Below are positions 56,021-64,000 of a DNA stretch of 64,000 nucleotides, in pieces. Source of the DNA: Bettongia penicillata ogilbyi. Lineage: Eukaryota; Chordata; Mammalia; Diprotodontia; Potoroidae. The stretch is from contig JAJHZJ010000531.1 in NCBI GenBank assembly GCA_023548195.1, positions 3,210,802 through 3,274,801 on the forward strand, written 5' to 3'. Positions within the stretch are counted from its first letter, which is position 1. Each line of letters begins with the position of its first letter. The position numbers and the translations under genes are program-made. The notes beneath the pieces were generated by a model that made no database searches, had not been told where the DNA came from, and saw only the letters and a list, made by a program, of their open reading frames with translations.

Positions 56021-57455
56021 GGGGGCAGAGCCAAGATGGTGGAGGAGATTTCCAGCCCAGGGTGACCTGAAAGGCCCATGGGAACCATCTTTTGCACTGG
56101 TTGGGAGCAGAGTCCAGCCCAGCCTTGGCCACGGCACAGCTAGTGAACAGCCTTCGGGGGTGGAATCTCCAGTTGGGGAATCCCCAGTCCCAGTGGCAGT
56201 GGTCCACAGATACCTCAACCCACAGGCACCAAAGGTCAGTGACAGGCTTTTTCAGCTGGCCAGGAAGGGAGATGGGCCTTCCTATATCTCCAGCCTCAGT
56301 CAGCAGCCCCTGGAGGTCACCTCAAGCAGGCAGCAGCAGTCCCACCTCAGTTCCTACAGCAACCCGAATCCATTGTTGGATTGTAAAACCCCTGGGGGTA
56401 CTGAGGAGCTAATTATTACCTCGGCCCTGTGTAGAGGCCCCAAGGGAGCTAGTCTTTGTCTAGCACTGAATGGCAGCCCTGCCCCCATAGCTTGACTGAC
56501 TGCCAGCCCCACAGTGCTGACTTGGTGGAACTGGAGGTCAGATGGCTGTGGAGAGGAAACTCTGCTAAGATTCTGGGCACAAAAATCTCTCCCTGCTCCC
56601 AGACCAGTATACATGCTTGATTGTGCCACCTTGGAGGAACTGAGATCTTACAGATTCCCAGAGTACACCCTACTCTTGACAAAGGACCCAAAAGTCAAGT
56701 AACTGGTTAGGAAAATGCCCAAAAAGGGGAAAAAAATAAGACCAAAGAAGGTTACTTTCTTGGTGAACAAATATCTCCTCCCATCCTTTCAGATGAGGAA
56801 CAACAAAGACTAAAGGAAGGATTAAAGTGCGCACTCATTTTGGTATGAAAACCTATCTTACAATACAGGAAAGTGGGGAAGAAGAGGATAAGCAGAGTGG
56901 GGGTTATGATGGAAGGGAGGGCAGTGGGAGGAGGGAGCAATTTGAAGTCAACACTCTTGGGGAGGGACAGGATCAAAAGACAGAATAGAAACAATGGAGG
57001 GCAGGATAGGATGGAGGGAAATATAGTTAGTCTTACACAACATGACTATTATGGAAGTCATTTGCAAAACTACACAGATATGACCTATATCGAATTGCCT
57101 GCCTTCCCAAAGGGAATAGGTGGGGAGGGAGGGATGGGGAGAAGTTGAAACTCAAAGTTTTAGGAACAATTGTTGAGTATTGTTCTTGCAACTGGCAAAT
57201 AAATACAGGTAATAGGGTATAGAAAATTATCTTGCCCTACAGGACAAAAGAGAAGATGGGGACAAGGGAAGGGAGGGATGATAGAAGAGAGGGCAGATTG
57301 GTGATAGGGAAAATTAGAATGCTTGGCATTTTGGGGTGTGGGAAGGGGAGAAATGGGGAGAAAATTTGGAACCCAAAATTTTGTGGAAATGAATGTTGAA
57401 AACTTAATAAATTTAAATAAAAAAAGAAAAGAAAAAAAACCACACACACAAAAAA
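56021..57455 (+). mobile_element. internally deleted L1-derived element (5' UTR joined to 3' UTR)
   Basis: Starts GGGGGCAGAGCCAAGATGGT, as L1 5' ends do, and carries a 5' UTR of about 690 bp that is largely different from that of the 60518 element, except near the first 40 bp and the stretch before the ORF1 start. An ATG at 56715 opens 32 codons (MPKKGKKIRPKK...) and stops at 56811-56813. From about 56805 it continues directly into the HAL1-type 3' UTR (CGCACTCATTTTGGTATGAA), including both terminal modules and an A-rich tail. Nearly all of ORF1 and all of ORF2 are missing. It is flanked by AAGAATAA repeats. Confidence 0.85.
56031..56042 (+). promoter_or_regulatory. YY1-like site at element 5' end
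   Basis: CCAAGATGGTGG. It sits 10 bp from the element start, in the same position as the YY1 site of human L1, which begins with a very similar sequence. Confidence 0.55.
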
Positions 57456-57479
57456 AAGAATAACTTTATCAGTGGCAAA

Positions 57480-57870
57480 ACCCCGTTACTTTGATGCCAT
57501 ATTTTGACCAGTGGAAAAAACCTCATTGTTTTCCAATATAAATTTATTACACTAACTTAACAACGCAATTCCCATTCTATTCTCCCTTTCCTCCAAAAAG
57601 TCTCTGTCTTTTAGTAGTACTCAGATCCTCTAACTTGCTGAAGAGCTCTTTAGTTTGTTGACGGTTATGGGGAAGAAACAAGTATGAGTGAAAGAGAAGT
57701 CTCTCTTGGCAGTCTCTCCCTACCTCTAGAGACATAAACATCACCCAGATGACTAGAGATTGTAGTGAGGCTAGAGATTATGGCTGTGGAAGTAAAGAGT
57801 GAGAAGTACATTTAACTCCTAACCAAAAGGATATTCACTGGGAGATGATTTTTTTTCAGACATAGCAACT
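57480..57870. other. unassigned noncoding DNA
   Basis: No family recognised. Confidence 0.35.
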
Positions 57871-57877
57871 CATATGA

Positions 57878-58080
57878 AGCATTAAGGTAATGTAGTGGAT
57901 ACAGTTTTGGACTGAGTCAAAAGACCTGAGTTTAAATCCTACCCAGACACTTAAGGGATCCTGGACAATCATTTAACTGCCTCAGTTTTCTCATCTGTAA
58001 AGACTGGATAATAATAGCACTTACCTCACAGGATTGTTATGGGGATCAAATAATCCTATTTGATATCATGTAAACATTTT
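57878..58080 (+). repeat. MIR-type SINE
   Basis: GTAATGTAGTGGATACAGTT, AAAGACCTGAGTTTAAATCC, CCTCAGTTTTCTCATCTGTA, CTCACAGGATTGTTATGGGG. Confidence 0.8.
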
Positions 58081-58199
58081 TTCAGTTAAGAGACAGGGCA
58101 TACATTTAAAGTGAGTCATGTAATATTAGACAAGTTGTGTCAAAAGAGCAAACACAACAGTAACTGTTGTGTTGTTTCCTCAACTTTAAAATGAAAGTG

Positions 58200-58385
58200 T
58201 TGGGCTACTTTCTACCTACCCGGCCTACTTTGTAAAAGTCACTCCATCTTGGAACTATATTGAAAGGCTGTGAGCTCCTTGAGATCATGGACTGTCTTTC
58301 ACCTTTCTTTGCATCCCCAGTGCTTAACACTTTGTCTAGAACATAGGAGGTGCTTAATAAATGTTTACTGAATGACTGATTGAAA
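58200..58385 (+). mobile_element. L2 3' end
   Basis: CTGTGAGCTCCTTGAGATCA, GCATCCCCAGTGCTTAACAC, AGGTGCTTAATAAATGTTTA, GAATGACTGATTGA. Confidence 0.85.
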
Positions 58386-58389
58386 TGAC

Positions 58390-58555
58390 TCTTTGCAAAC
58401 CTTAAAGAGCTATATAAATGTTGACTGTTATCATAGTTATGTTCTTATGAAGACTATCAGACCATTACCAAGCTAAACAAGAAGTATTTATTAAGTACCT
58501 ACTATGTGCTAGGCACTATGCTAAAGCACTGTACTTAGGTATATAGAGGAATTGT
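58390..58555. repeat. MIR tail (plus), then L2/MIR fragment (minus)
   Basis: TTTGCAAACCTTAAAGAGCT (58391-58410) and AGTATTTATTAAGTACCTAC (about 58483-58502). Confidence 0.55.
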
Positions 58556-58559
58556 GAGT

Positions 58560-59610
58560 TGCACTGGTATACAGAATGCCCATATCAAGAAATCATGTAC
58601 TCTTGATACTGAAGTACCAAAATGGAGAGATGGGGAAATGTTGCTAGTGTTATGGGAGCATAGCATTTAGAGTGAAAGGCACCCCAACAGCCATCTCAAC
58701 TGAGCCCCTCATTTTATACGTAAGGAAACTATCCAGTAATGAATGCATAAGGAAGCTATCCAGTAACAAGAGTGCCTCATGCTCCATTGTGAAGCCTTGT
58801 ACTCTCTCAAGCTGGAAAATTTTGCTCTTTCAAGATGAAATGACTTTCACAAAAGAGGCTGAGAAAATTCCCACGACATTAAGCCACTGAGCAGAACTTC
58901 CAGGGGTGATCAACCATTCTTTGACCTCCACTGTCCTTGATGTGCAAAAAGCTCTGGTTATATAGAGGCAAATGTTTGACTATTCTCTGAAATGATCCAA
59001 CTCCAACTTTTCTTATGCCTCCTTTTCATCATTTTTCCAATTTTTTCTCCTATAAGTGGACTCCAACTGGGGCATCTAGAAGAGAAATCAGCAACACATT
59101 TTCTCAGACCCAAAAGAGACAAACAATGACTCAAATGCTCCCTACCCAGCCATGGTAGGAATCATAATTATTCTCTCTTAAAGTTCATCTCTCGCTTTAT
59201 GTTATAAATTTCTACAGCTGCCCAATCCTCTGATAGACATAAGATCAATCACTGTTCCCAAGGAGTCCCTTAATGGGCCATGGACCTTGGCAAACCTTTT
59301 CCATGTCCTGAAATCAGTACTCTGGCCACAAGGGACCTTGTGTAATGTGTAATGAAAAGGTGCCAGATTTTAAACAGATAGAGAGAGTACAGATTCAAAG
59401 AGTTATTCATTCCAGTTTGGAATGCTTGATGAATAACGAATGCTTCCCTACTGCTGCTTTGCAATGTGGACATTTCTATAATAGTCCTATATCCCATTAT
59501 AAAAACAAATAGCATCATGACCAAACAAATAGTCATGTTTTCCACGACACAGAATTGTAAAGATAGCCACTTCATGTTCTTTTCAATCAGCATAATAAGA
59601 GTAATAATTA
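58560..59610. other. unassigned, repeat-poor DNA
   Basis: A tandem pair near 58725-58765 (AGGAAACTATCCAGTAA and AGGAAGCTATCCAGTAA). A 119-codon minus-strand frame at 59629-59270 is hydrophobic, with no recognisable domain. Confidence 0.3.
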
Positions 59611-59614
59611 AAAA

Positions 59615-59860
59615 AAAAACAGCTAGCATTTATATAGCTTTTTAAGCTTTGCAAAACCCTTTACAAGTAATGTCTTATTTTAACCTCACAACAAGCCTGG
59701 GAGGTAGGTGCTGTCATTATCCCCATTTTGTAGTTGAAACTGAAGCAAATAGAAGTTAAGTGACTTGCCCAAAGTCACACAGTAAGTTTCTGAGGCTGGA
59801 TTTGAACTTGAGTCTTCTCAGCACAGTAATCTATCCATTGCATCACCTAGCTGTCTCTAT
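59615..59860 (-). repeat. MIR-type SINE
   Basis: GCTAGCATTTATATAGCTTT, CCTGGGAGGTAGGTGCTGTC, GTTAAGTGACTTGCCCAAAG, GCTGGATTTGAACTTGAGTC, ending CATCACCTAGCTGTCT. Confidence 0.85.
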
Positions 59861-59919
59861 TACTATATTGGTGGTAAAATATTGTCATTAATAACCAGGG
59901 AACTAACTACAACTGCTTG

Positions 59920-60140
59920 TCGTTGTTGTGTTTGTCCTTTGTTTTCAAAGAGGACCATGACATCAGGGAAATAATGATGGGACTGGCAGTTGACTTTGAT
60001 TTGAGGGAGGGAGGGCTGTGCAAGATCACCAACCTCACTTTCTCCTCCTGAGCCTTCTGGGTCCCGTGGCCAGATATTCATCAGGATGACTGGAGATGTC
60101 CCAGGATGCAATGGGAGACCCTGGCCCTTTTAGGCTAAGG
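59920..60140 (-). repeat. MON1-like SINE tail
   Basis: Antisense: TTTGTCCTTTGTTTTCAAAG, AGGACCATGACATCAGGGAA, GAGGGAGGGAGGGCTGTGCA, CCAGATATTCATCAGGATGA. Confidence 0.8.
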
Positions 60141-60500
60141 CCTGTTCAGGTTCTTACTTTGAGTTATTTGGTAATTGCTCACCGAATAACTCCTGTGGAC
60201 CCACATACATTTTCAAAGATCCTGTTTTCTTCTAGAATATCCCCTTACTTACCTTCAAGTATTCAGTGCTCTGTCTTCCTCTCTTCTCTACTGTCACTTT
60301 CTTCCACTTTGCCAACCTCCTGACCTGGGTCAAGATTCCCTTCTTCCTTCTTGGATCCTTTTTTCTCTCATTGAAGTTCTTTTTTTTTTTTTTTAAGGAA
60401 CTTCATTTAATATTTCAATCTCCCTGATAACCTAGAGAATGTAGAGATGTTTCCAGAATTCTTCACTTTGTCTTCTTGGACAGAAACAAGACTACACTTC
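60141..60500. other. unassigned DNA with poly(T)
   Basis: A run of about 17 T near 60380-60396. No family recognised. Confidence 0.35.
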
Positions 60501-60510
60501 AAAAAGAGTT
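60501..60510. repeat. possible target-site duplication, left
   Basis: AAAAAGAGTT, nine of ten matching AAAAAGAATT at 63497-63506. Confidence 0.45.
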
Positions 60511-60527
60511 AATGTGAGGGGGCGGAG

Positions 60528-60539
60528 CCAAGATGGCGG
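60528..60539 (+). promoter_or_regulatory. YY1-like site
   Basis: CCAAGATGGCGG. The AAGATGGCGG core fits the YY1 consensus. Human L1 has the same word near its first base, where YY1 helps set the transcription start. Function here is inference. Confidence 0.6.
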
Positions 60540-61035
60540 AGTAGAAGGACGCACGTTTACGAGCTCTGAATCCAAAGCCCATAGAATTAATGTAAAAAGG
60601 AGTCCCCCATAGCTTCTGGGTCAATACAAGGTGTGCAGAAATGGAGTGGAAGAGATTTCCGTTCCAGGGAGCCCTGGAGACCCGTCCCCAGGGTCCGTTG
60701 CACCCCGGAAAGTGGACCCCACCCCCAATGCTGCCCTGGCCGCGGCCCCAGAGAAGCTGATCCGAGCAGGCTTCAGAGACGGAAGCTCCGGCAGCCGGGA
60801 AAGTCCCTCCACCCACAGAAGCTACAGGTCAGTGAGAGAGAAGGCCGAGCTGGAGGAGAGGGGGAGCAGGGCGTCTCCGTGACTTGGGCCCCCTCGAGAG
60901 GAAGCGGCGGCGGCAGAGACGGGGACAGGAAGCAGCGCAGGCAGAGGTGTGGGCGGTGGCTGAGGCAGCAGCTACCCAGGACTCAGGAATCCCCCAGCAG
61001 CAGGCAGGATCTTCATTAAGGAAGATTTCTGCAAA

Positions 61036-61255
61036 AAACCTGAGGGAGCTGAGCCTGGGAGACGGCCCTGCCCCCATCCCACTCTATTACTAAAGGCTTC
61101 TGCTTAAAGCCCCCAAGGGAACTGAGCCTGGGAGGCGGGGGGGCCCCCCACCCCGCCCCCACCCACTCCATTCCTGAAAGTCTCTACATAAAGCCCCTGA
61201 GGGATCTGAGCCTGGGAGGCAGCCCTGCCCCCACCCCAGCACCTGAACTAAAGCT
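61036..61255 (+). repeat. three tandem 5' UTR units of 73-84 bp
   Basis: Each unit contains CTGAGCCTGGGAG (61049, 61122 and 61206), then a run of C and G and an AAAG-containing end. The same three units occur in the minus-strand copy. Confidence 0.75.
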
Positions 61256-61373
61256 CACTGATTGACAGCCAGCAGGAGGAAAGCCCATTTAAATCTCAGA
61301 GGCCAAGCACTAGCTGGGCAGATCCAGGCGGGGGTGGAAAGGAATCTCAGAAGTCAAGTAACTGGCTGGGAAA

Positions 61374-62468
61374 ATGCCTAGAAAAGGGAAGAAAAATAAG
61401 ACTTTAGAGAGTTTTTTCCAACAAATGCAAATGATCCCGACCTTCGGATCGGATGACGAGGACGTATCCTTGCCATCAGGGAAAGACGTGGAAGGCAGGG
61501 CCTCAGTACCCCAGACACCCCAGGGGGGTGGCGGGTGGGCTCAGCCCCTGGAAGAGCTCAAAAAGGATTTTGAAAAGCAAGTTAGACAGGTGGAGGAAAA
61601 ACTGGGAAGAGAAATGTCAGAGATGCAAGAAAAGTATGAAAAACGGGTCAATACCTTGGTAAAGGAGACCCAAAAAAATGCTGAGGAAATTAACACCTTG
61701 AAAAATAGGCTCACTCAATTGGCAAAGGAGGTTCAAAAAGCCAATGAGGAGAAGAATGCTTTCAAAAGCAGAATGAGCCAAATGGAAAAAGAGGCTCAAA
61801 AGCTCACTGAATTTAATAGTCCTCTCAAAATTAGAATGGAACAGATGGAGTCTAATGACTTTACGAGAAACCAAGAAATCACTAAACAAAACCAAAAGAA
61901 TGAAAAAATGGAAGAGAATGTGAAATATCTCATGGGAAAAACAACTGACCTGGAAAATAGATCCAGGAGAGACAATTTAAAAATTATGGGACTACCTGAA
62001 ACTCATGATCAAAAAAAGAGCCTAGACATCATCTTCCATGAAATTATCGAGGAAAACTGCCCTGACATTCTAGAACCAGAGGGCAAAATAAGTATTGAAA
62101 GAATCCATCGATCACCACCTGAAAGAGATCCAAAAAGAGAAACTCCTAGGAACATTGTGGCCAAATTCCAGAACTCCCAGCTCAAGGAAAAAATCTTGCA
62201 AGCAGCTAGAAAGAAACAATTCCAGTACTGTGGAAATACAATCAGGATAACCCAAGATCTAGCAGCTTCTACATTAAGGGATCGAAGGGCATGGAATAGG
62301 ATATTCCAGAAGGCAAAGGAACTAGGACTCAAACCAAGAATCACCTACCCAGCTAAACTGAGTATAATACTTCAAGGGAAAATATGGTCTTTCAATGAAA
62401 CATTTCAATCATTCTTGATGAAAAGACCAGAGCTGAAAAGAAAATTTGACTTTCAAACACAAGAATGA
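61374..62468 (+). CDS. L1-type ORF1 protein (RNA-binding chaperone), intact
   Basis: A 364-residue protein of the L1 ORF1p family, which in L1 forms coiled-coil trimers, binds the element RNA in cis and chaperones nucleic acids during target-primed reverse transcription in a cytoplasmic RNP. Visible parts: a basic N terminus (MPRKGKKNK), a PCNA-box-like NKTLESFF at 8-15, an acidic patch (SDDED, 26-30), a heptad-rich coiled coil at about 56-195, an RRM starting at NLKIMGLPE (201-209) and continuing through IERIHR (241-246), and a C-terminal domain with PRNIVAKF (258-265), ILQAARKK (274-281) and YPAKL (325-329). The length is close to that of human ORF1p (338 residues). The ATG context GGGAAAATGCC is shared with the related copies. 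There are no internal stops. The next sequence is 3' UTR, not ORF2. The high identity to the frameshifted copy at 53971-55070 suggests recent activity. It is a transposon gene, not a host gene. Confidence 0.93.
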   Translation: MPRKGKKNKTLESFFQQMQMIPTFGSDDEDVSLPSGKDVEGRASVPQTPQGGGGWAQPLEELKKDFEKQVRQVEEKLGREMSEMQEKYEKRVNTLVKETQKNAEEINTLKNRLTQLAKEVQKANEEKNAFKSRMSQMEKEAQKLTEFNSPLKIRMEQMESNDFTRNQEITKQNQKNEKMEENVKYLMGKTTDLENRSRRDNLKIMGLPETHDQKKSLDIIFHEIIEENCPDILEPEGKISIERIHRSPPERDPKRETPRNIVAKFQNSQLKEKILQAARKKQFQYCGNTIRITQDLAASTLRDRRAWNRIFQKAKELGLKPRITYPAKLSIILQGKIWSFNETFQSFLMKRPELKRKFDFQTQE

Positions 62469-63496
62469 GAAGAAGCATGAAAAAGGAAACAGCAAAGAGA
62501 AGTATTAAGGGACTTACCAGAAGTGAACTGTTTACATTCATACAGGGAAAGACAATATTTCTAACTCTTAAAACTTTTCAGTATCTGGGTAGTTGGTGGG
62601 ATCACACATACACATGTACACGCATGCACACACATACACACATGCACACACATACAGAGATAGAGAGCACAGATTGAACTGAATAGGATGGGACCATACC
62701 TTAAAAGAAACTAAGGTAAATGGTGAGAGAGAAATGTAGGGGGAGGAAAGAGAGGGAAAGGGAAGGGGGTAACTATATGTCATTTAAGAGGCAGGTAGGA
62801 GTTTTTCTTAGTGGAGGGATAAAGAGGAGAGCTGAGAAAAAAAAAAAACCAGAAGTTTACCCTCATCACATTTGACTAAACGAAGGAGTGAAATGCACAC
62901 TCATTTTGGTATGAAAACCTATCTTACAGTATAAGAAAGTGGGGGAGAAGGAGATATTGCAAGGGGGGGGGGATGATGGAGGGGAGGGCAAAGGGAAGAG
63001 GGAGCAATTTGAAGTCAACACTTAGGGAGGGACAGGATCAAGAGACAGAAGAGAAACAATGAGGGGCAGGTTAGGAGGGATGGTAATCCAGTTAGTCTTA
63101 CACAACACGACTATCAGGGAGGTCATTTGCAAAACCACACAGATATGGCCTATATTGAATTGCCTGCCATCCCAAAGGGAATGGGTGGGGAGGGAGGGAT
63201 GGCGAGAATTTGGAACTCAAAGTTTTAGGAACAACTGTTTAGTATTGTTGTTGCAACTAGGAAAGAAGACATACAGTGAATGAGGAATAGAAAGTCATCT
63301 GGCCCTACAGGAGAAAACAGAAGATGGAGACAAGAGAAGGGAGGGATGACAGAAAAGAGGGCAGATTGGAGATAGGGAAAATTAGATTGCTTGGGGTATT
63401 GGGGTGGGGGGAGGGGATAAAAGGGGAGAAAGTTTTGGAACCCAAAAATTTGTGAAAATGAATGTAAAAAATTAAATAAATAAATAAAATTAAAAA
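62469..63496 (+). other. 3' UTR of the HAL1-type element with doubled terminal module
   Basis: Holds a CA-rich tract (about 62605-62655), G-rich purine tracts (62728-62770 and about 62938-63003), a conserved block CACTCATTTTGGTATGAAAA (from 62899), terminal module A (about 63080-63229, ending GAACTCAAAGTTTTAGG) and a related module B (about 63320-63470, ending GGAACCCAAAAATTTGTG), then the A-rich tail. Confidence 0.75.
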
Positions 63497-63506
63497 AAAA
63501 AGAATT

Positions 63507-64000
63507 CTCAACACATAGAAAAGGTGGAATTCCAGTTTTAGAAGTAAACATTTTTTTCTGTTTTTGTTACAATTAATACTGTTTTTAATGGAAATAAAAA
63601 GAGCTTAACAAAGACAAAAAAATAAAACAGTTAACGTTCACTTGATAGTGATAGAAATATAAAGAATCTGTGTAAGTTATTGCAAAATTCTTGGTCTTCC
63701 TTCTTGCTAGGGGTGAGATCTTTATTCCTTTGTGTGATAAATAAATATTCCTCTCTTATATTTAATAACCAATTGTTGCATTAGGACCAAGGTTTTTCCC
63801 CTTTTCTACTTCCTCATCCAGAAACAAACCAGTATGGTCAATTTCTCTTAGAGATTTACCCAGGCCAAGATCTAATCAGACAGTAAAAGAAATTCTAAGT
63901 TTGGACTAATGGGTGAGTTCCTGCTCATTGTGTTTGCTCATACAGGTCCTGGGAAAAATGTTAATTCTCCCTATTATCAAGACAGGTTAATGATGTCTCT
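63507..64000. other. unassigned noncoding DNA
   Basis: AT-rich. No gene or clear repeat recognised. Confidence 0.35.

Larger units (their letters stand above)
60518..61373 (+). promoter_or_regulatory. 5' UTR/presumed promoter of the HAL1-type element
   Basis: GC- and CpG-rich compared with the surrounding DNA. A YY1-like word sits 10 bp from the start. Three tandem units lie at the 3' end. It also has two overlapping short sense frames (60631-60882 and 60633-61019) and a minus-strand 82-codon frame (61077-60829). Promoter activity is inferred by analogy with L1 5' UTRs. Confidence 0.6.
60518..63496 (+). mobile_element. full-length HAL1-type (ORF1-only) L1-derived retrotransposon
   Basis: About 3.0 kb. 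Its parts are a 5' end GGGGGCGGAGCCAAGATGGC, a GC-rich 5' UTR (60518-61373), an intact ORF1 (61374-62468), a 3' UTR of about 1 kb and an A-rich tail ending near 63496. The gap between the ORF1 stop and the tail has no reverse transcriptase, endonuclease or other ORF2 sequence in any frame. The minus-strand sibling at 53000-55715 has the same organisation. Known half-L1 (HAL1) elements have this structure and depend on L1 ORF2p in trans. Use of L1 ORF2p here is inference. Confidence 0.88.

Noticed and set aside
56019..56495. 158-codon plus-strand frame and overlapping frames
   Set aside because: Lies wholly in the 5' UTR of the internally deleted L1 derivative; GC-rich UTRs give long chance frames.
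62009..62344. 111-codon antisense frame opposite ORF1, with a matching frame at 54095-54430
   Set aside because: It is open in both copies only because ORF1 itself is conserved. The hydrophobic product follows from the antisense of a charged coding sequence. No start context or known family.

Overview
This window looks like intergenic or intronic DNA from a marsupial (metatherian) nuclear genome, probably an opossum-like or related species. The base composition is AT-rich. The sequence is packed with interspersed repeats that I recognise as marsupial or therian: a tRNA-headed SINE whose head reads GGGCAGCTAGGTGG, a related SINE with a longer second tail (MON1-like), MAR1-like SINEs, MIR and MIR3, L2, L3/CR1, several L1 lineages, solo LTRs and one hAT-type DNA element. 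Family names are from memory and were not checked against a repeat library. I found no convincing host protein-coding exon, tRNA, rRNA, CRISPR array or bacterial-type feature. The only long credible reading frame is a retrotransposon ORF1 at 61374-62468.

Layout. 1-2.6 kb: MIR3/MAR1 SINEs and a solo LTR. 2.6-8.7 kb: an old plus-strand L1 ORF2 split by an antisense L1/HAL1-like element at about 3089-6412. 8.7-15 kb: mixed SINE, L2 and L3 with unassigned DNA. 15-17 kb: a repeat-poor block with a diverged direct duplication. 17.7-18.0 kb: a short L1 with a perfect 16-bp target-site duplication. 18-31 kb: many L2, MIR and L3 remnants. 31.7-32.4 kb: a strong candidate conserved noncoding element. 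32.9-41.4 kb: MIR3, hAT, microsatellites, L2 and a minisatellite inside a MIR3. 41.5-44.3 kb: a repeat-poor block, then an L3 interrupted by an L1 with an inverted 5' part and a possible 3' transduction. 49.0-51.7 kb: an L1 3' half carrying two nested LTRs in opposite orientation.

The most interesting part is 53.0-63.5 kb. It holds a cluster of L1-derived elements that have ORF1 but no ORF2 (half-L1, HAL1-type organisation): a 5'-truncated minus-strand copy with one ORF1 frameshift (53000-55715), a fragment (55742-55941), an element that has lost almost all of ORF1 (56021-57455), and an apparently full-length plus-strand copy with an intact 364-codon ORF1 (60518-63496). The two large copies share the same layout: a 5' UTR with three tandem repeats, ORF1, and a roughly 1-kb 3' UTR with a CA repeat, G-rich purine tracts and two related terminal modules. 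This points to a propagating non-autonomous lineage and not to two chance deletions. In such a lineage ORF1p would act with reverse transcriptase supplied by a full L1.
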